33,528 nucleotides of DNA, from the IMG/VR virus record IMGVR_UViG_3300044613_002817, positions 1-33,528 of that record. One strand, 5' to 3'. The notes below the pieces were generated by a model, which saw only the letters and a program-made list of their open reading frames with translations, was not told the DNA's origin and made no database searches. Made by a program: the position numbers and the translations under genes. This stretch comes from a virus. Shown here in pieces: positions 7,171-14,459 of this stretch (position 1 is the first letter of the stretch; each line of letters begins with the position of its first letter).

Positions 7171-10100
7171 ATGCCGCTCCAATTCACCCAAGCGCGGGTT
7201 GTCGCAGCCGGCGACCCGGTAGGCGCTGGCGACATGGCGTCGCTGGCGCAGTCCGTGAACACGCGGCTTGTGTCCGGCATTGGCGACTTCCACTACCGGG
7301 TGGCCTATTACCTTCATTCCTTGTTCCGCAAGATGCGGAATGACGAGGGTTCGCTTGCGACGCCTGATGCGGAGTTCTGGACGTTCTACCAAGGGCTAGG
7401 TCCGAATGACGGCGAGTGGCCGACGGCGGAGCCGGGGGAAGCCACGGGCGCGAACCTAGCGAACCCGCTGAATCAATTCGTCTTCGGGTCCGAGGCGTTG
7501 AACCTAGACGGCGAACGCGGGCGCCTTGGCAACGTGAACACAATCCTCGCGTTGCCACCCGGACAGGAAGCTACGGCGGCGGATTACTGGCAGCTTGGGA
7601 AAGACCAGCGGGGCGCTTACGATCCGTCCAATGGGAATTACTCGTCGCCAATGCTGGGGCTTGGCATGTCCTACGCCTACATCCGAACGAGCCTGACAAG
7701 CCCATACGGAAACAGCTACGGCGGATACTTCCCAACGCCAGCCAATGCGGGCGGCTGCGACCCCATTTTTGATGCCCTTGGAGCAATCTATCCGCCTAAC
7801 CTTCAGATTCAGTTCACCAACCTCGAAACCGGCGAGGTTGTCGCTTACTGCGGGACTTGCCCAGATGCCACGCTTTGTCCGGACAATGACCGCATCGCGT
7901 TCCTGTCTTACTCGCCGTTCGCCTACTTCGTATTCTTATACGATGGCGCGGTTGATATTTACCCCAAGGCGCAATGGATCGAGGGTCCATACACATCCGA
8001 CGCGCGGCTTTCCAAGGCCAGCGCCAATGCCATTAGCCGCGCCGTGGCTCAGTTCTCCGCTGAGTTTCGGGGCGACGCAACGCAGCGCGCGGAACCGGAC
8101 CAAGGCCAGTCCAAGGCGTTCCTTTTCGAGGAGTTCCTGACTGAGCAATACGCCTTGGCTCCGCAAATTGGCACGACGATTGGCGAAGACGTGTTGCCGT
8201 TTTATCCGGCGTTTTACAGGCTTGGTTCATCGGACTTGGAACAGGGCTTCGGACCGATGCCGGTCAACTCCGGCGGCGTTGACTTCACTTTCCCGGAAGG
8301 TTCGCTTTCGACTCACTTCCTACTGGTCGCGCGCGGTGTGGCTTCAAGCTCCGTGACGTTCACCATTACCGAAAACGGAGAGCCGGTGGACACGCGGACG
8401 CTGACAATCGGAGCGGACGGCGCGGCATCTGAGATCGTCAAATGGCCGACGGCGCGGACGTTCACCAAGCTGGAAGTCCAATGCGAGGCGTTCACCTTTT
8501 CCGATGCTGCCGGCTTCGTAGCAGTGGAGTTCAACTGCCTGCTCGAATACAAGCCGCAGCTTTACGACCTCTACGCCACGCTTCGCCTGTCAACCTACCG
8601 CGGCGGCATGGGCATGGATGGCAGCGGGATTGAGGAAAGCCAGTCGCGCGAGGTTTATCAGAACCTTCAGACCTATGGCTGCATCATTCCGGTCGCCGAA
8701 GCGTCAGGCGGCCTGGATGTCGCGGTGAATCAGAACGCGGTCTATGACGCCGCGCGCCGCATGTCTAAATGCGTCCGCATCCTGCCCCGGCACAACCTCG
8801 TTGGCTATGCCGTGCAAGGTAGCAAGTCGGTCCTATACTTCCGCCGCTACGCCTTCGGCATGAGTCACACCACGCCGATTGACCTACTCGCTGGAATAGC
8901 CCCCAGCGCAACGCAGTTGGCCACTGGCGAGCTTTTGATTGGACGGACGTATGAAGTGACCTCCGGCTTTATCACGCACGGCACGGCGCAATACAACGCG
9001 GGCGATACGTTCACGGCGACCAGTGCGGCGTTCTCCGGCAGCGGCGTGGTGCGCGAAACCTCCGGCGTTTACGACGCCTACCCGCGCGGATACAGCAACA
9101 AGTGGGTCGTGGATTTCGGTTTCAAGCCCTACTATTGGAGCGATTCGAGCATCTGGAAACTCGACGCCTTCGCCGACGTTTACAACGCGCCCTTCGGCAA
9201 CCGTTGCACGTTCGATGACTACGGGATTGCGAACGATTCCAACACGCGGGCGCATGTCGGCAACGGTATCAGACCGCTGTATTTTGGCGAAAATCCATCG
9301 GGCTACAACTACATGGTCACACCGTCGGCCGGTGGCGGGTTCGATCATGCGAACATCGGCGCGAGTTCTCAGCAGATGAAGTCATGCCGGATTTACGAAC
9401 CGCCGGCAGAGCTTGAATCCACGGAGATAGACGACACTTGGAGCGCGACGTTCGGCGAGCAGATCGTGAAGGTGACTCTGACCGGCCGGCTGCATTATCA
9501 CACCACGCTCGCGCCTGCCTCAATATCAGCCGACACAAGCACCTGGAACCTCACCACGCTCGCAACTGAGGTTGCCGAACGGCGCACGGTTGAGAACGCC
9601 ATCCGTGAATACATCCTTTACGACCAGACCGGCCGCAACTGTGGCAACGCCGGGGCGGGCGACTTCTCCGCGACATCGGACTTCACGACAGATTACGACG
9701 TGTTCGGAACGTGCATCCCGAGCATCTTCTTTGTTCAGCAAATCCCGGAGCCTTGGCGGGATGGCAACACGTCGGACAACGCTACCGACTCGCCCGCTCT
9801 GTCGGATCACCTGAGGCTTGTGGAGCTTTACCTTCGCGCCGGTTGCGAGGGGTTCGTTGACGGTCGCACTTCAACGGCCAATTCCTGCTCAGTCAGCACC
9901 ACGACGCTTTACGATTACACATGGGAAAACCTGAACTTTGAGGCGCACGCAAATCGCCATGTTGCGCTGATGCCTGAGGAAATCAGGCCGGACAATCCGC
10001 CGGGGCATGGGCCGATGCCGATGACCTACTTTTACGCGGAGACGTTCAACAGCTTGGCGAAATGCGTGAACCGGTTGACCACGGCGCGCGTGATGATTCC

Positions 10101-10812
10101 GGCGACGCTTGAGGCGCGCGTCACGACCTACGTGTTGGACATAGACGTAACCGGCACCGTTCTGAATGCGACCGGAGCGAATGCGGCGTCCGACGGATTC
10201 AGCAAGGCCGCTGGCGTCGATTATAGCGTAATGATGTTCACCGGGTCGGGAGGGTTTGGATCGGCGACGGTTGGCGCGTGGACTCCTGGCCTTTCATTCG
10301 GCGTCGGAACAACCGTCGGGCTATCGGCCGATGCAACCACGGTGACCAAGACCAGCACGATGCAGTCGATTGAGTTCCGCTGGTTGCCAACGTCATCCTA
10401 TGAGGATGCACTGACTCCCGACGTTGCCGCGTTGCTGACCGCCGCGCCTGCCGTTTTTGCGGAAAAGACGATCCAGCAAACGGTTTACAATCGCACGCTG
10501 GTCAATGACGAGCTTGGCGGAACAACGTGCGACAACTCCGCCACCACGGACCACGTATGGACGCTGGGCAGCGGGTCAGGTCAGGCGATTGTGTGGGATG
10601 GCGACGTGACATCTGAGGGACCGGAATGCGTGGTGCTGACTGCGGCATCTTCAGAGTATCCGCCCTTCGCGTGGATTGCGTTTTCCGATAGCGTTGGCGA
10701 CGTTGACCCGGCTTGCGGATTTAGCTCCGTGAGGTCAACTGGCTTCATCATCAACATTGCCAATACGCCGGCCATCATTGTTCCGACGGTCGCTTACACG
10801 GCAGGAGATTAA
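7171..10812 (+). CDS. Large tail tip / central fibre-type protein
   Basis: At 1213 residues this is the largest product in the window and the last large tail gene, the slot of gpJ-like tip or hub proteins. The N-terminal ~100 residues are partly helical and mention no enzyme motif. The rest is beta-rich, full of Tyr, Gly, Thr, Ser and Asn, with cysteine pairs such as YCGTCPDATLC at about 227-237 and several further Cys. No peptidase, lysozyme or collagen-like repeat is visible. It lacks the fibronectin-like signature I would expect from a classical gpJ. ATG 7171 starts inside an unrelated overlapping frame and has no clear Shine-Dalgarno sequence. Role in adsorption is inference from size and position. 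Confidence 0.65.
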   Translation: MPLQFTQARVVAAGDPVGAGDMASLAQSVNTRLVSGIGDFHYRVAYYLHSLFRKMRNDEGSLATPDAEFWTFYQGLGPNDGEWPTAEPGEATGANLANPLNQFVFGSEALNLDGERGRLGNVNTILALPPGQEATAADYWQLGKDQRGAYDPSNGNYSSPMLGLGMSYAYIRTSLTSPYGNSYGGYFPTPANAGGCDPIFDALGAIYPPNLQIQFTNLETGEVVAYCGTCPDATLCPDNDRIAFLSYSPFAYFVFLYDGAVDIYPKAQWIEGPYTSDARLSKASANAISRAVAQFSAEFRGDATQRAEPDQGQSKAFLFEEFLTEQYALAPQIGTTIGEDVLPFYPAFYRLGSSDLEQGFGPMPVNSGGVDFTFPEGSLSTHFLLVARGVASSSVTFTITENGEPVDTRTLTIGADGAASEIVKWPTARTFTKLEVQCEAFTFSDAAGFVAVEFNCLLEYKPQLYDLYATLRLSTYRGGMGMDGSGIEESQSREVYQNLQTYGCIIPVAEASGGLDVAVNQNAVYDAARRMSKCVRILPRHNLVGYAVQGSKSVLYFRRYAFGMSHTTPIDLLAGIAPSATQLATGELLIGRTYEVTSGFITHGTAQYNAGDTFTATSAAFSGSGVVRETSGVYDAYPRGYSNKWVVDFGFKPYYWSDSSIWKLDAFADVYNAPFGNRCTFDDYGIANDSNTRAHVGNGIRPLYFGENPSGYNYMVTPSAGGGFDHANIGASSQQMKSCRIYEPPAELESTEIDDTWSATFGEQIVKVTLTGRLHYHTTLAPASISADTSTWNLTTLATEVAERRTVENAIREYILYDQTGRNCGNAGAGDFSATSDFTTDYDVFGTCIPSIFFVQQIPEPWRDGNTSDNATDSPALSDHLRLVELYLRAGCEGFVDGRTSTANSCSVSTTTLYDYTWENLNFEAHANRHVALMPEEIRPDNPPGHGPMPMTYFYAETFNSLAKCVNRLTTARVMIPATLEARVTTYVLDIDVTGTVLNATGANAASDGFSKAAGVDYSVMMFTGSGGFGSATVGAWTPGLSFGVGTTVGLSADATTVTKTSTMQSIEFRWLPTSSYEDALTPDVAALLTAAPAVFAEKTIQQTVYNRTLVNDELGGTTCDNSATTDHVWTLGSGSGQAIVWDGDVTSEGPECVVLTAASSEYPPFAWIAFSDSVGDVDPACGFSSVRSTGFIINIANTPAIIVPTVAYTAGD

Positions 10813-10816
10813 AGCC

Positions 10817-11059
10817 ATGCGGTTCCGAATCATGGGCCAGCTAAAGCTTAAGGGCGCAAGTCGGATGCCGGCAACGCCACCGCAAGCGCCACGACAAAAC
10901 CCACGCCTTTCCACCGAAGAAACCTGCCGGCGCTGCGAGTTGTTCTGCGCCCCACAAAACAAATGCGCGCATCCTCGGAGCAAGTCTTGGTCAGTGTGTT
11001 ACGGCTCGCCGCTAAGGGTGCATCCTTGGAAGGCGCTACCCTGCCCGTTGAAGCCATGA
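10817..11059 (+). CDS. Small cysteine-rich protein
   Basis: The 80-residue protein starts at ATG 10817 with an AGGAG at 10803-10807, one of the clearer Shine-Dalgarno sites here. The N-terminal half is basic and Pro-rich. The C-terminal half holds CRRCELFCAPQNKCAHP, a possible small metal-binding knuckle, plus two more Cys. It directly follows the tip gene and overlaps the next gene by ATGA at 11056-11059. Longer upstream in-frame sequence belongs to the tip gene in another frame. No family recognised. Confidence 0.6.
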   Translation: MRFRIMGQLKLKGASRMPATPPQAPRQNPRLSTEETCRRCELFCAPQNKCAHPRSKSWSVCYGSPLRVHPWKALPCPLKP

Positions 11060-11178
11060 CCGTTACCCGCTCCGGCGTAACCTACACGCTAACTATCATT
11101 TCCCGCGTCAATTCGACGTGGTGCTGGGCTCAGGATCAATTTGGGGAGCGGTGGCGGGTATTGGCCCTGAGCCGATGA
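11056..11178 (+). CDS. Very small protein at the end of the tail operon
   Basis: The 40-residue product (opening MTVTRSGVTYTLTIISRV) starts by ATGA overlap with the preceding stop. It reads as two or three short strands with two Trp. Its 3' end overlaps the 3' end of the leftward gene 11108-11362, so the rightward tail operon and the leftward mini-operon converge here. Support is coupling and clean coding character only. Confidence 0.45.
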   Translation: MTVTRSGVTYTLTIISRVNSTWCWAQDQFGERWRVLALSR

Positions 11179-11362
11179 GGTCCGCGAGTCCTAGTCGGTA
11201 GGAGTCGCAAGCGTGAACCCAAAACATCCACGGGGATCCAGCGCCATCTTGAGCCGCTGACATGACGCGCTTGTGCATCAATTCTCCGCCGGCATGGCTG
11301 GCATTTGTAAACACCGCCGCGCATTGACGGCACCGATACCAGAGGCATTTGGTGGAGTTCAT
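11108..11362 (-). CDS. Small zinc-binding-like protein
   Basis: The 84-residue protein starts with ATG 11362, overlapping the upstream leftward stop (ATGA). WYRCRQCAAVF near residues 8-18 gives a CxxC knuckle; later His and Cys (HKR, VHACDS) could complete a metal site. A LGLADLIG segment near 57-64 recurs in small phage zinc proteins as I remember them, a weak memory. The C-terminal 20 residues overlap the convergent rightward gene and may be less constrained. A near-perfect hairpin at 11184-11208 falls inside the coding region without a T-run. Confidence 0.5.
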   Translation of the reverse strand: MNSTKCLWYRCRQCAAVFTNASHAGGELMHKRVMSAAQDGAGSPWMFWVHACDSYRLGLADLIGSGPIPATAPQIDPEPSTTSN

Positions 11363-11505
11363 TTGGTTTTCCTCACCAGCCTCCTAACCGCCTCCGCCTG
11401 CGTTTCGCCAGTGCGGCACAGCTTCGGCACGTCGGCGGTGTAGACGCGGATTTGCTTCGTGGGCTCGCCGGATGGGCGGCCGCGGGTTGGTTTGGTTGTC
11501 TTCAT
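11359..11505 (-). CDS. 48-residue ribbon-helix-helix-like protein
   Basis: Short leftward frame from ATG 11505 to TGA 11359-11361. The product is basic: an unstructured MKTTKPTRGRPSGEP, then KQIRVYTADV (a beta-strand as in RHH proteins), then a charged helix with QAEAVRRLVRK. This is the plan of a minimal RHH DNA-binding protein, though the second helix is short. It overlaps both neighbours by ATGA (11502-11505 and 11359-11362), which strongly supports translation. It may regulate the divergent control region, as inference. Confidence 0.55.
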   Translation of the reverse strand: MKTTKPTRGRPSGEPTKQIRVYTADVPKLCRTGETQAEAVRRLVRKTK

Positions 11506-11729
11506 TGCTTCGGCTTGGTTGCGGCTAGGATTGCGCTGGCTTCGCCTCTGGCCACTTCACAGTTTGGAAATTCCAGGAGATTCTCCAACGCCTCCCGCAG
11601 CGCATCCTTCTGGCGCTCTAGGTTGCGGGCGTGGTGAGCGTGAACCATTTTAAGGTCGCAGCCAAAAGTGTCTTTTACTGTTTCGACCACTTTGTCCGTC
11701 TCCGGCGTCGGCCTGTCTTCAATGTTCAT
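11502..11729 (-). CDS. Coiled-coil PRTDxx-type small phage protein
   Basis: The 75-residue product opens MNIEDRPTPETDKVVE and continues with a helix ARNLERQKDALREALENLL (about 34-52). The tPxTD opening and E/R-rich coil recur in the rightward protein at 20275-20496, so the two are likely members of one family of small early phage proteins of unknown function. The stop overlaps the next start as ATGA. Just upstream an ATG at 11753 opens a nine-codon frame whose stop overlaps this start, a possible leader peptide or decoy start. Confidence 0.55.
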   Translation of the reverse strand: MNIEDRPTPETDKVVETVKDTFGCDLKMVHAHHARNLERQKDALREALENLLEFPNCEVARGEASAILAATKPKQ

Positions 11730-11757
11730 GGGTGTGAGTGGTTTGGTTGCTTCATAT

Positions 11758-12234
11758 TTACCTTAAAACCGAAAGAGGAACGGACAAAGAAAGAGCCCCC
11801 GGCGAGAAACAAAGAGGAAGGAGAAAGGGAAAACCAGAACACCGCGGAACGATGCTCGCGTTTTCCATTTCCAAGGCCGGTAGGTTGGGGCGGGTCTCCT
11901 GCGTGCCTTCTCGCCTTGGGCCGCCTGTAGCGATTCCCATGAGGCCAGTCTTTGCCGGCGCGACGGGTTGAAGGAAGAAAGCCGCCCGGTGTTGCAGTAG
12001 CCGAAGAATGATGAAGCAAGGCCGGAACTTTCGTTCCCCGGGCGGCTGATCGAAACCTGAAAGGAGACTCAACCGATTCGCAACTTCATCTTCGCACTGG
12101 CTGCAACACCAGTCGGGACTTGCATCCCTCGAACGGGGCAAAAGTTGAGGCAGTGATTGCATGGTGTCAAGGGCGTGCTTGGCGCCGACTTCGCCCGCGG
12201 CCATCTGGCCGGGGCGCGTGTCGGGGTCAGTCAC
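11758..12234 (-). CDS. Possible hypothetical protein (GTG start), uncertain 3' part
   Basis: A leftward GTG at 12234 overlaps the stop of the 12231-12395 gene as GTGA, the coupling style used throughout this phage. The first ~55 codons have GC-rich third positions and protein-like content, including WCCSQCEDE, a possible metal knuckle. The frame then runs on for about 100 codons through the inverted repeat at 11981-12115 and a pyrimidine-rich stretch, where coding character is lost. Either the gene is longer than it looks protein-like, or its true 3' end was replaced by the repeat. Treat as doubtful. Besides this frame I see no gene in 11754-12230. Confidence 0.3.
   Translation of the reverse strand: MTDPDTRPGQMAAGEVGAKHALDTMQSLPQLLPRSRDASPDWCCSQCEDEVANRLSLLSGFDQPPGERKFRPCFIILRLLQHRAAFFLQPVAPAKTGLMGIATGGPRREGTQETRPNLPALEMENASIVPRCSGFPFLLPLCFSPGALSLSVPLSVLR
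11981..12115. repeat. Imperfect long inverted repeat with nested hairpins
   Basis: GGTGTTGCAG at 11988-11997 is exactly complementary to CTGCAACACC at 12101-12110. The similarity continues outward and inward: CGAAGAATGATGAAG at 12002-12016 faces CTTCATCTTCG at 12084-12094 with a four-base insertion. Inside, GCCGCCCGG 11981-11989 pairs perfectly with CCGGGCGGC 12038-12046, and GGAAC/GTTCC at 12024-12037 makes a five-pair stem with a GAAA tetraloop on the leftward strand. It could be a structured RNA in the leftward transcript or a small inverted duplication. Confidence 0.5.
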
Positions 12235-12395
12235 TTGGCGGCGCGCGCCGCCTCCCAGTGGCTGCGGATGCACTCCACCGCTTCTTCGAGCGAGAGGTTG
12301 AGGTTGCAACCGATGAGGTTGGTTGCGATGCGGATGAGGTCCGCATCGGTGTTGATGTAGAGGAAGGTTTCGATGGTGTATTGCGTATTGCTCAT
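12231..12395 (-). CDS. 54-residue acidic helical protein, first gene of leftward operon
   Basis: Leftward ATG 12395 to TGA 12231-12233, with very clean coding character and GC-rich third positions. The product MSNTQYTIETFLYINTD.. is short and acidic, with a helix DLIRIATNLIG (about 19-29) and a second helix SLEEAVECIRSHWEAARA (about 34-52). No family recognised. It faces the rightward gene at 12521 across a 125-base region holding operator-like repeats, so it is the divergently transcribed partner of an early regulator. It could be a small regulator or a dimerising anti-repressor; neither is shown. Confidence 0.6.
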   Translation of the reverse strand: MSNTQYTIETFLYINTDADLIRIATNLIGCNLNLSLEEAVECIRSHWEAARAAK

Positions 12396-12520
12396 GGCCA
12401 ACACCTACACCCCGCCCTATTTCTCGTCAACAAGTAATTGTTCACTGTCACACTTTTCTTTTGTTCACCGTCAACACCCGTTGACGATTTGCCTCCCGGT
12501 TGCTACCTGTCGCGCAACAA
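12396..12520. promoter_or_regulatory. Divergent control region
   Basis: This 125-base gene-free region separates leftward and rightward operons and is more AT-rich than its surroundings. It contains two direct copies of TTGTTCACYGTCA. Rightward, TTGACG at 12481-12486 with a 17-base spacer to TACCTG at 12504-12509 is a weak promoter that would give an almost leaderless transcript for ATG 12521. Leftward, TTGACG-like boxes lie within the operator copies, but I see no convincing -10. Confidence 0.45.
12438..12473. promoter_or_regulatory. Two direct operator-like repeats TTGTTCACYGTCA
   Basis: Copies at 12438-12450 and 12461-12473 differ at one base (T or C in the Y position) and are 23 bases apart, about two helical turns. 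Related sites occur in opposite orientation at 12699-12709 (TTGACAGTGAA) and before the ligase at 3198-3208. The likely binder is one of the small DNA-binding proteins encoded on either side (12521-12688 or 11359-11505). Confidence 0.5.
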
Positions 12521-12688
12521 ATGACAGCCGAAGTGACACCAAAACAACGCGGCCGGGGAAGATTTTCACCGACCGGAGGCGAAACCGTGCAAATTCGAGT
12601 GGCCGCAAAAACAGCGGAAAAGCTCAGGAAACTCGCCAAAAAGCGGCGCACTACCATCGCCGTTGTCGTGGCTGAAAAAGATTTCTGA
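12521..12688 (+). CDS. Small ribbon-helix-helix-like DNA-binding protein
   Basis: Start ATG 12521; an upstream in-frame TTG at 12500 overlaps the promoter region and is rejected. The 55-residue product is very basic. A disordered N terminus (about 1-20) is followed by ETVQIRVAAKTAEKLRKLAK, a strand then helix as in Arc/MetJ/CopG proteins, and a short second helix TTIAVVVAEKDF. It is the first rightward gene after the control region with the repeated operators, so it is the prime candidate for their repressor or activator. The fold is inferred from pattern. Confidence 0.55.
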   Translation: MTAEVTPKQRGRGRFSPTGGETVQIRVAAKTAEKLRKLAKKRRTTIAVVVAEKDF

Positions 12689-12698
12689 CGATTCATTG

Positions 12699-12709
12699 TT
12701 GACAGTGAA
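12699..12709 (+). promoter_or_regulatory. Third operator-like site with -35 box
   Basis: TTGACAGTGAA lies between the RHH-like gene and the gene at 12734. TTGACA is a consensus -35; seventeen bases on, CTTAGT at 12722-12727 is a poor -10. It is the reverse orientation of the sites at 12438-12473, so the same protein may bind here and control the rightward early operon. Confidence 0.4.
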
Positions 12710-12733
12710 GGCCAACGCTGGCTTAGTCGCGAC

Positions 12734-12961
12734 ATGCAAACGAGCGAAGCAAACACGATCAAAGCCGGAACGACTCTCAAAGCCCGCAGCGTGTGTGATT
12801 GGGAATGCGTTTTCACCGCCGACGTTTTGGAGCGCAAGGGCCAGTTCGTCACGGTCAACGCAGAAGGCCGCACGAAGCGCGTCAAGGTCATGAGCGACGA
12901 ACGCGGCGAGTTCATCTTCGCTCTTGGCAAGTATTCGATGGCTCCGATCTTCCGCGCCTAA
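12734..12961 (+). CDS. Conserved small phage protein (beta-rich)
   Basis: The 75-residue product has the pattern TLKARSVCDWECVFTA..V..RKG.FVTV......KRVKV, then EFIFALGKYSMAPIFRA. I recognise this as a recurrent small phage protein of unknown function, always ending near YSMAPIFRA, from memory only. It has two Cys in CDWEC and reads as a small SH3- or OB-like barrel with RNA- or DNA-binding potential, which is inference. No Shine-Dalgarno sequence precedes ATG 12734. Confidence 0.7.
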   Translation: MQTSEANTIKAGTTLKARSVCDWECVFTADVLERKGQFVTVNAEGRTKRVKVMSDERGEFIFALGKYSMAPIFRA

Positions 12962-12967
12962 CCCCAC

Positions 12968-13201
12968 ATGGACATCCCCCTCCACAACCCTGACGCCGTT
13001 CACCCCGACCAGATCGGCGAAGGCTGGCGGCTGTTGACCGCTGACGAACTCAAAGCCCTGCCGTGGGATGCGGAGGTTTGGAGCATCGGCGCGGAAGGCT
13101 GGCGCTGGAAGCACAGCATCCGGCGCGGCCGGTGTGGGCTTAAAGGGTTCAGCTATCGGACACGAATCAACGGAGCGTTTGACCGAAAGGAAACAGCATG
13201 A
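12968..13201 (+). CDS. Hypothetical small early protein
   Basis: The 77-residue product contains GEGWRLLTADELKALPWDAEVWSIG-type sequence in its first half, a phrase typical of small phage proteins that begin GYRLLTxxE, and a basic second half with a YRTRI strand. No function known. It starts six bases after the previous stop, and its own stop overlaps the next start (ATGA 13198-13201). Confidence 0.6.
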   Translation: MDIPLHNPDAVHPDQIGEGWRLLTADELKALPWDAEVWSIGAEGWRWKHSIRRGRCGLKGFSYRTRINGAFDRKETA

Positions 13202-13515
13202 AGATCAACGAAGTTAGCGCGGACGTTTTGGCCGCAATCAACTCCGCCAAGGAGCGGGTCGGCGAAATCACCGGACGCAAACCGACGGACATCAATTTGG
13301 CGTTGGAGCATGGCTACAACAACGAGATGCAATGGTCGGTCCATGTGTTCGAGGACGGATACCAGTCAATCACTGCCACCGGTCAGGATTTGGATCAGGC
13401 GCTCAAAGATATCGCGGCGAAACACGCGGAGCACCTAACCGGAGTGGGCTCCAGTGTGGAGCAGGTTAAGCGGCTGGCGGAGAAGCTCGGCGTCAAGGTG
13501 AAGGTGCTCGCGTGA
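13198..13515 (+). CDS. Hypothetical early protein, alpha/beta
   Basis: The 105-residue product has an N-terminal helical part (about 5-25), a strand region around MQWSVHVFEDGYQSITATG, then a helix QALKDIAAKHAEHL and a C-terminal helix/strand EQVKRLAEKLGVKVKVLA. The fold looks like a small alpha/beta domain. A Shine-Dalgarno-like AAGGA lies seven to eleven bases before ATG 13198, in addition to ATGA coupling. No family recognised. Confidence 0.6.
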   Translation: MKINEVSADVLAAINSAKERVGEITGRKPTDINLALEHGYNNEMQWSVHVFEDGYQSITATGQDLDQALKDIAAKHAEHLTGVGSSVEQVKRLAEKLGVKVKVLA

Positions 13516-13763
13516 AACTCCAGTCCTCAGTCCCGTTCCGCGACATCGTGTGCGGACCGTCACACAACCCGCTCCGCGGCGCACCTGAAGCCGCGCGCAA
13601 GGTGAAGCCGCACGGCATCGGCTGGGTGCCTGATTCGTGGAACCACAACAGCCGGGCGAGGAAGATGGAGATTTACAGGCACAAGCGCGCGTTGGGGAAG
13701 CTGAGTGACCAAGCGTGGGCGGCTATCTGCAACAACTACCCTGAGTTGAAAGGAACGAAGTGA
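13512..13763 (+). CDS. Hypothetical basic early protein (GTG start)
   Basis: The start is GTG 13512, overlapping the previous stop as GTGA. The 83-residue product is basic, with WNHNSRARKMEIYRHKRALG in the middle and a helix SDQAWAAICNNYPEL near the C terminus. It may bind nucleic acid, judged by charge only. Coupled to the next gene by another GTGA at 13760-13763. Confidence 0.55.
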   Translation: MKLQSSVPFRDIVCGPSHNPLRGAPEAARKVKPHGIGWVPDSWNHNSRARKMEIYRHKRALGKLSDQAWAAICNNYPELKGTK

Positions 13764-14134
13764 AGACCATCTGCGCTTGGTGCTCCGAAACACCCGTCGG
13801 CGAAACCGTTTCGCACGGCATCTGTGCGGACTGTATGCGGACGCACTTCCCCGACTTGGCCGAAGAACCGGCCACCACTTTTCCCGACCGTGTGGCCGGG
13901 AACCCTGCCAACGCCTCGGTTCCGGACAGTTCCGGGGTGAAGGCAGGGTGTTTTTCTGGACCGGCGCGGTCGCTGTTTGCGCGTTCGTCCATCGGATTGT
14001 CTGCCGATGGGGATGGGATTGAGGGGATATTGGATGGACCGCGCCGGTCCTTGTTTTCACCGAGGAATCGGTTTCGCGAAGGTGTGCTCGGGAACCTCAT
14101 GCTCCGCAGCGGGGCGCTACGGAGGGTCGCATGA
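13760..14134 (+). CDS. Small zinc-ribbon protein
   Basis: Start GTG 13760 (GTGA overlap, AAAGGA upstream). The first 30 residues form a zinc knuckle pair, CAWC near 5-8 and CADC near 22-25, separated by ETPVGETVSHGI, typical of small phage zinc ribbons. The remaining ~95 residues are low-complexity, Ser/Pro/Arg-rich and probably disordered. The same DNA is open in another frame (13977-14459), but the coupled frame is preferred. Likely nucleic-acid or protein adaptor. Confidence 0.55.
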   Translation: MKTICAWCSETPVGETVSHGICADCMRTHFPDLAEEPATTFPDRVAGNPANASVPDSSGVKAGCFSGPARSLFARSSIGLSADGDGIEGILDGPRRSLFSPRNRFREGVLGNLMLRSGALRRVA

Positions 14135-14367
14135 GCGCGGACAGCTTAGGCGGTGGCGCTATGCACCGTTACAGCATCGCGTTGGCAATCCATACAGGCG
14201 TCAAGGCGTGCGTGTGCCGCAATGCCGGCGTGGTAGGCCGCGGACCGCTCACTTACGACGCCACGGGTCGCTACGGAGTCGGCGGAAGCACATTCACCGT
14301 CGCGGATGTTACCTCCATCACCATCGAGCGCGACTTGGTAACAATCCACCTGGGGGAACTCGCGTGA
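14131..14367 (+). CDS. Hypothetical small early protein
   Basis: The 78-residue product starts by ATGA overlap at 14131; a second ATG at 14161 would give a 68-residue protein beginning MHRYSIALAI. It is beta-rich with Gly-rich turns (YDATGRYGVGGSTF) and a C-terminal strand pair SITIERDLVTIHLGEL. Two Cys in ACVC. No family recognised. Stop overlaps the next GTG. Confidence 0.55.
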   Translation: MSADSLGGGAMHRYSIALAIHTGVKACVCRNAGVVGRGPLTYDATGRYGVGGSTFTVADVTSITIERDLVTIHLGELA

Positions 14368-14459
14368 ACCCAAACCATTTCCCAGGGCTGGCCGCACGGC
14401 CGGCGATAATGACAGCGGGCGGGACGCAATATCCCGCGCAACCAGAGGGTCAACAGTAA
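14364..14459 (+). CDS. Possible 31-residue coupled protein
   Basis: A GTG at 14364 overlaps the previous stop as GTGA and opens 31 codons to TAA 14457-14459. The product is Pro/Ala/Gly-rich without recognisable structure. Support is coupling only; it may be a translational bridge of no product value. The rest of 14460-14519 holds no gene that I can see and ends in the A/C-rich leader of the next gene. Confidence 0.3.
   Translation: MNPNHFPGLAARPAIMTAGGTQYPAQPEGQQ

Noticed and set aside
11184-11208. Ten-pair hairpin with one mismatch at the convergent gene ends, considered as a bidirectional terminator
   Set aside because: No T-run on either side, and it lies within a plausible leftward coding region.
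13977-14459. 160-codon rightward frame overlapping three small early genes
   Set aside because: The chain of precise stop-start overlaps in the other frames and the zinc-ribbon motif at 13760 support those. Only its last 31 codons, which start at a coupled GTG, are kept as a possible gene.
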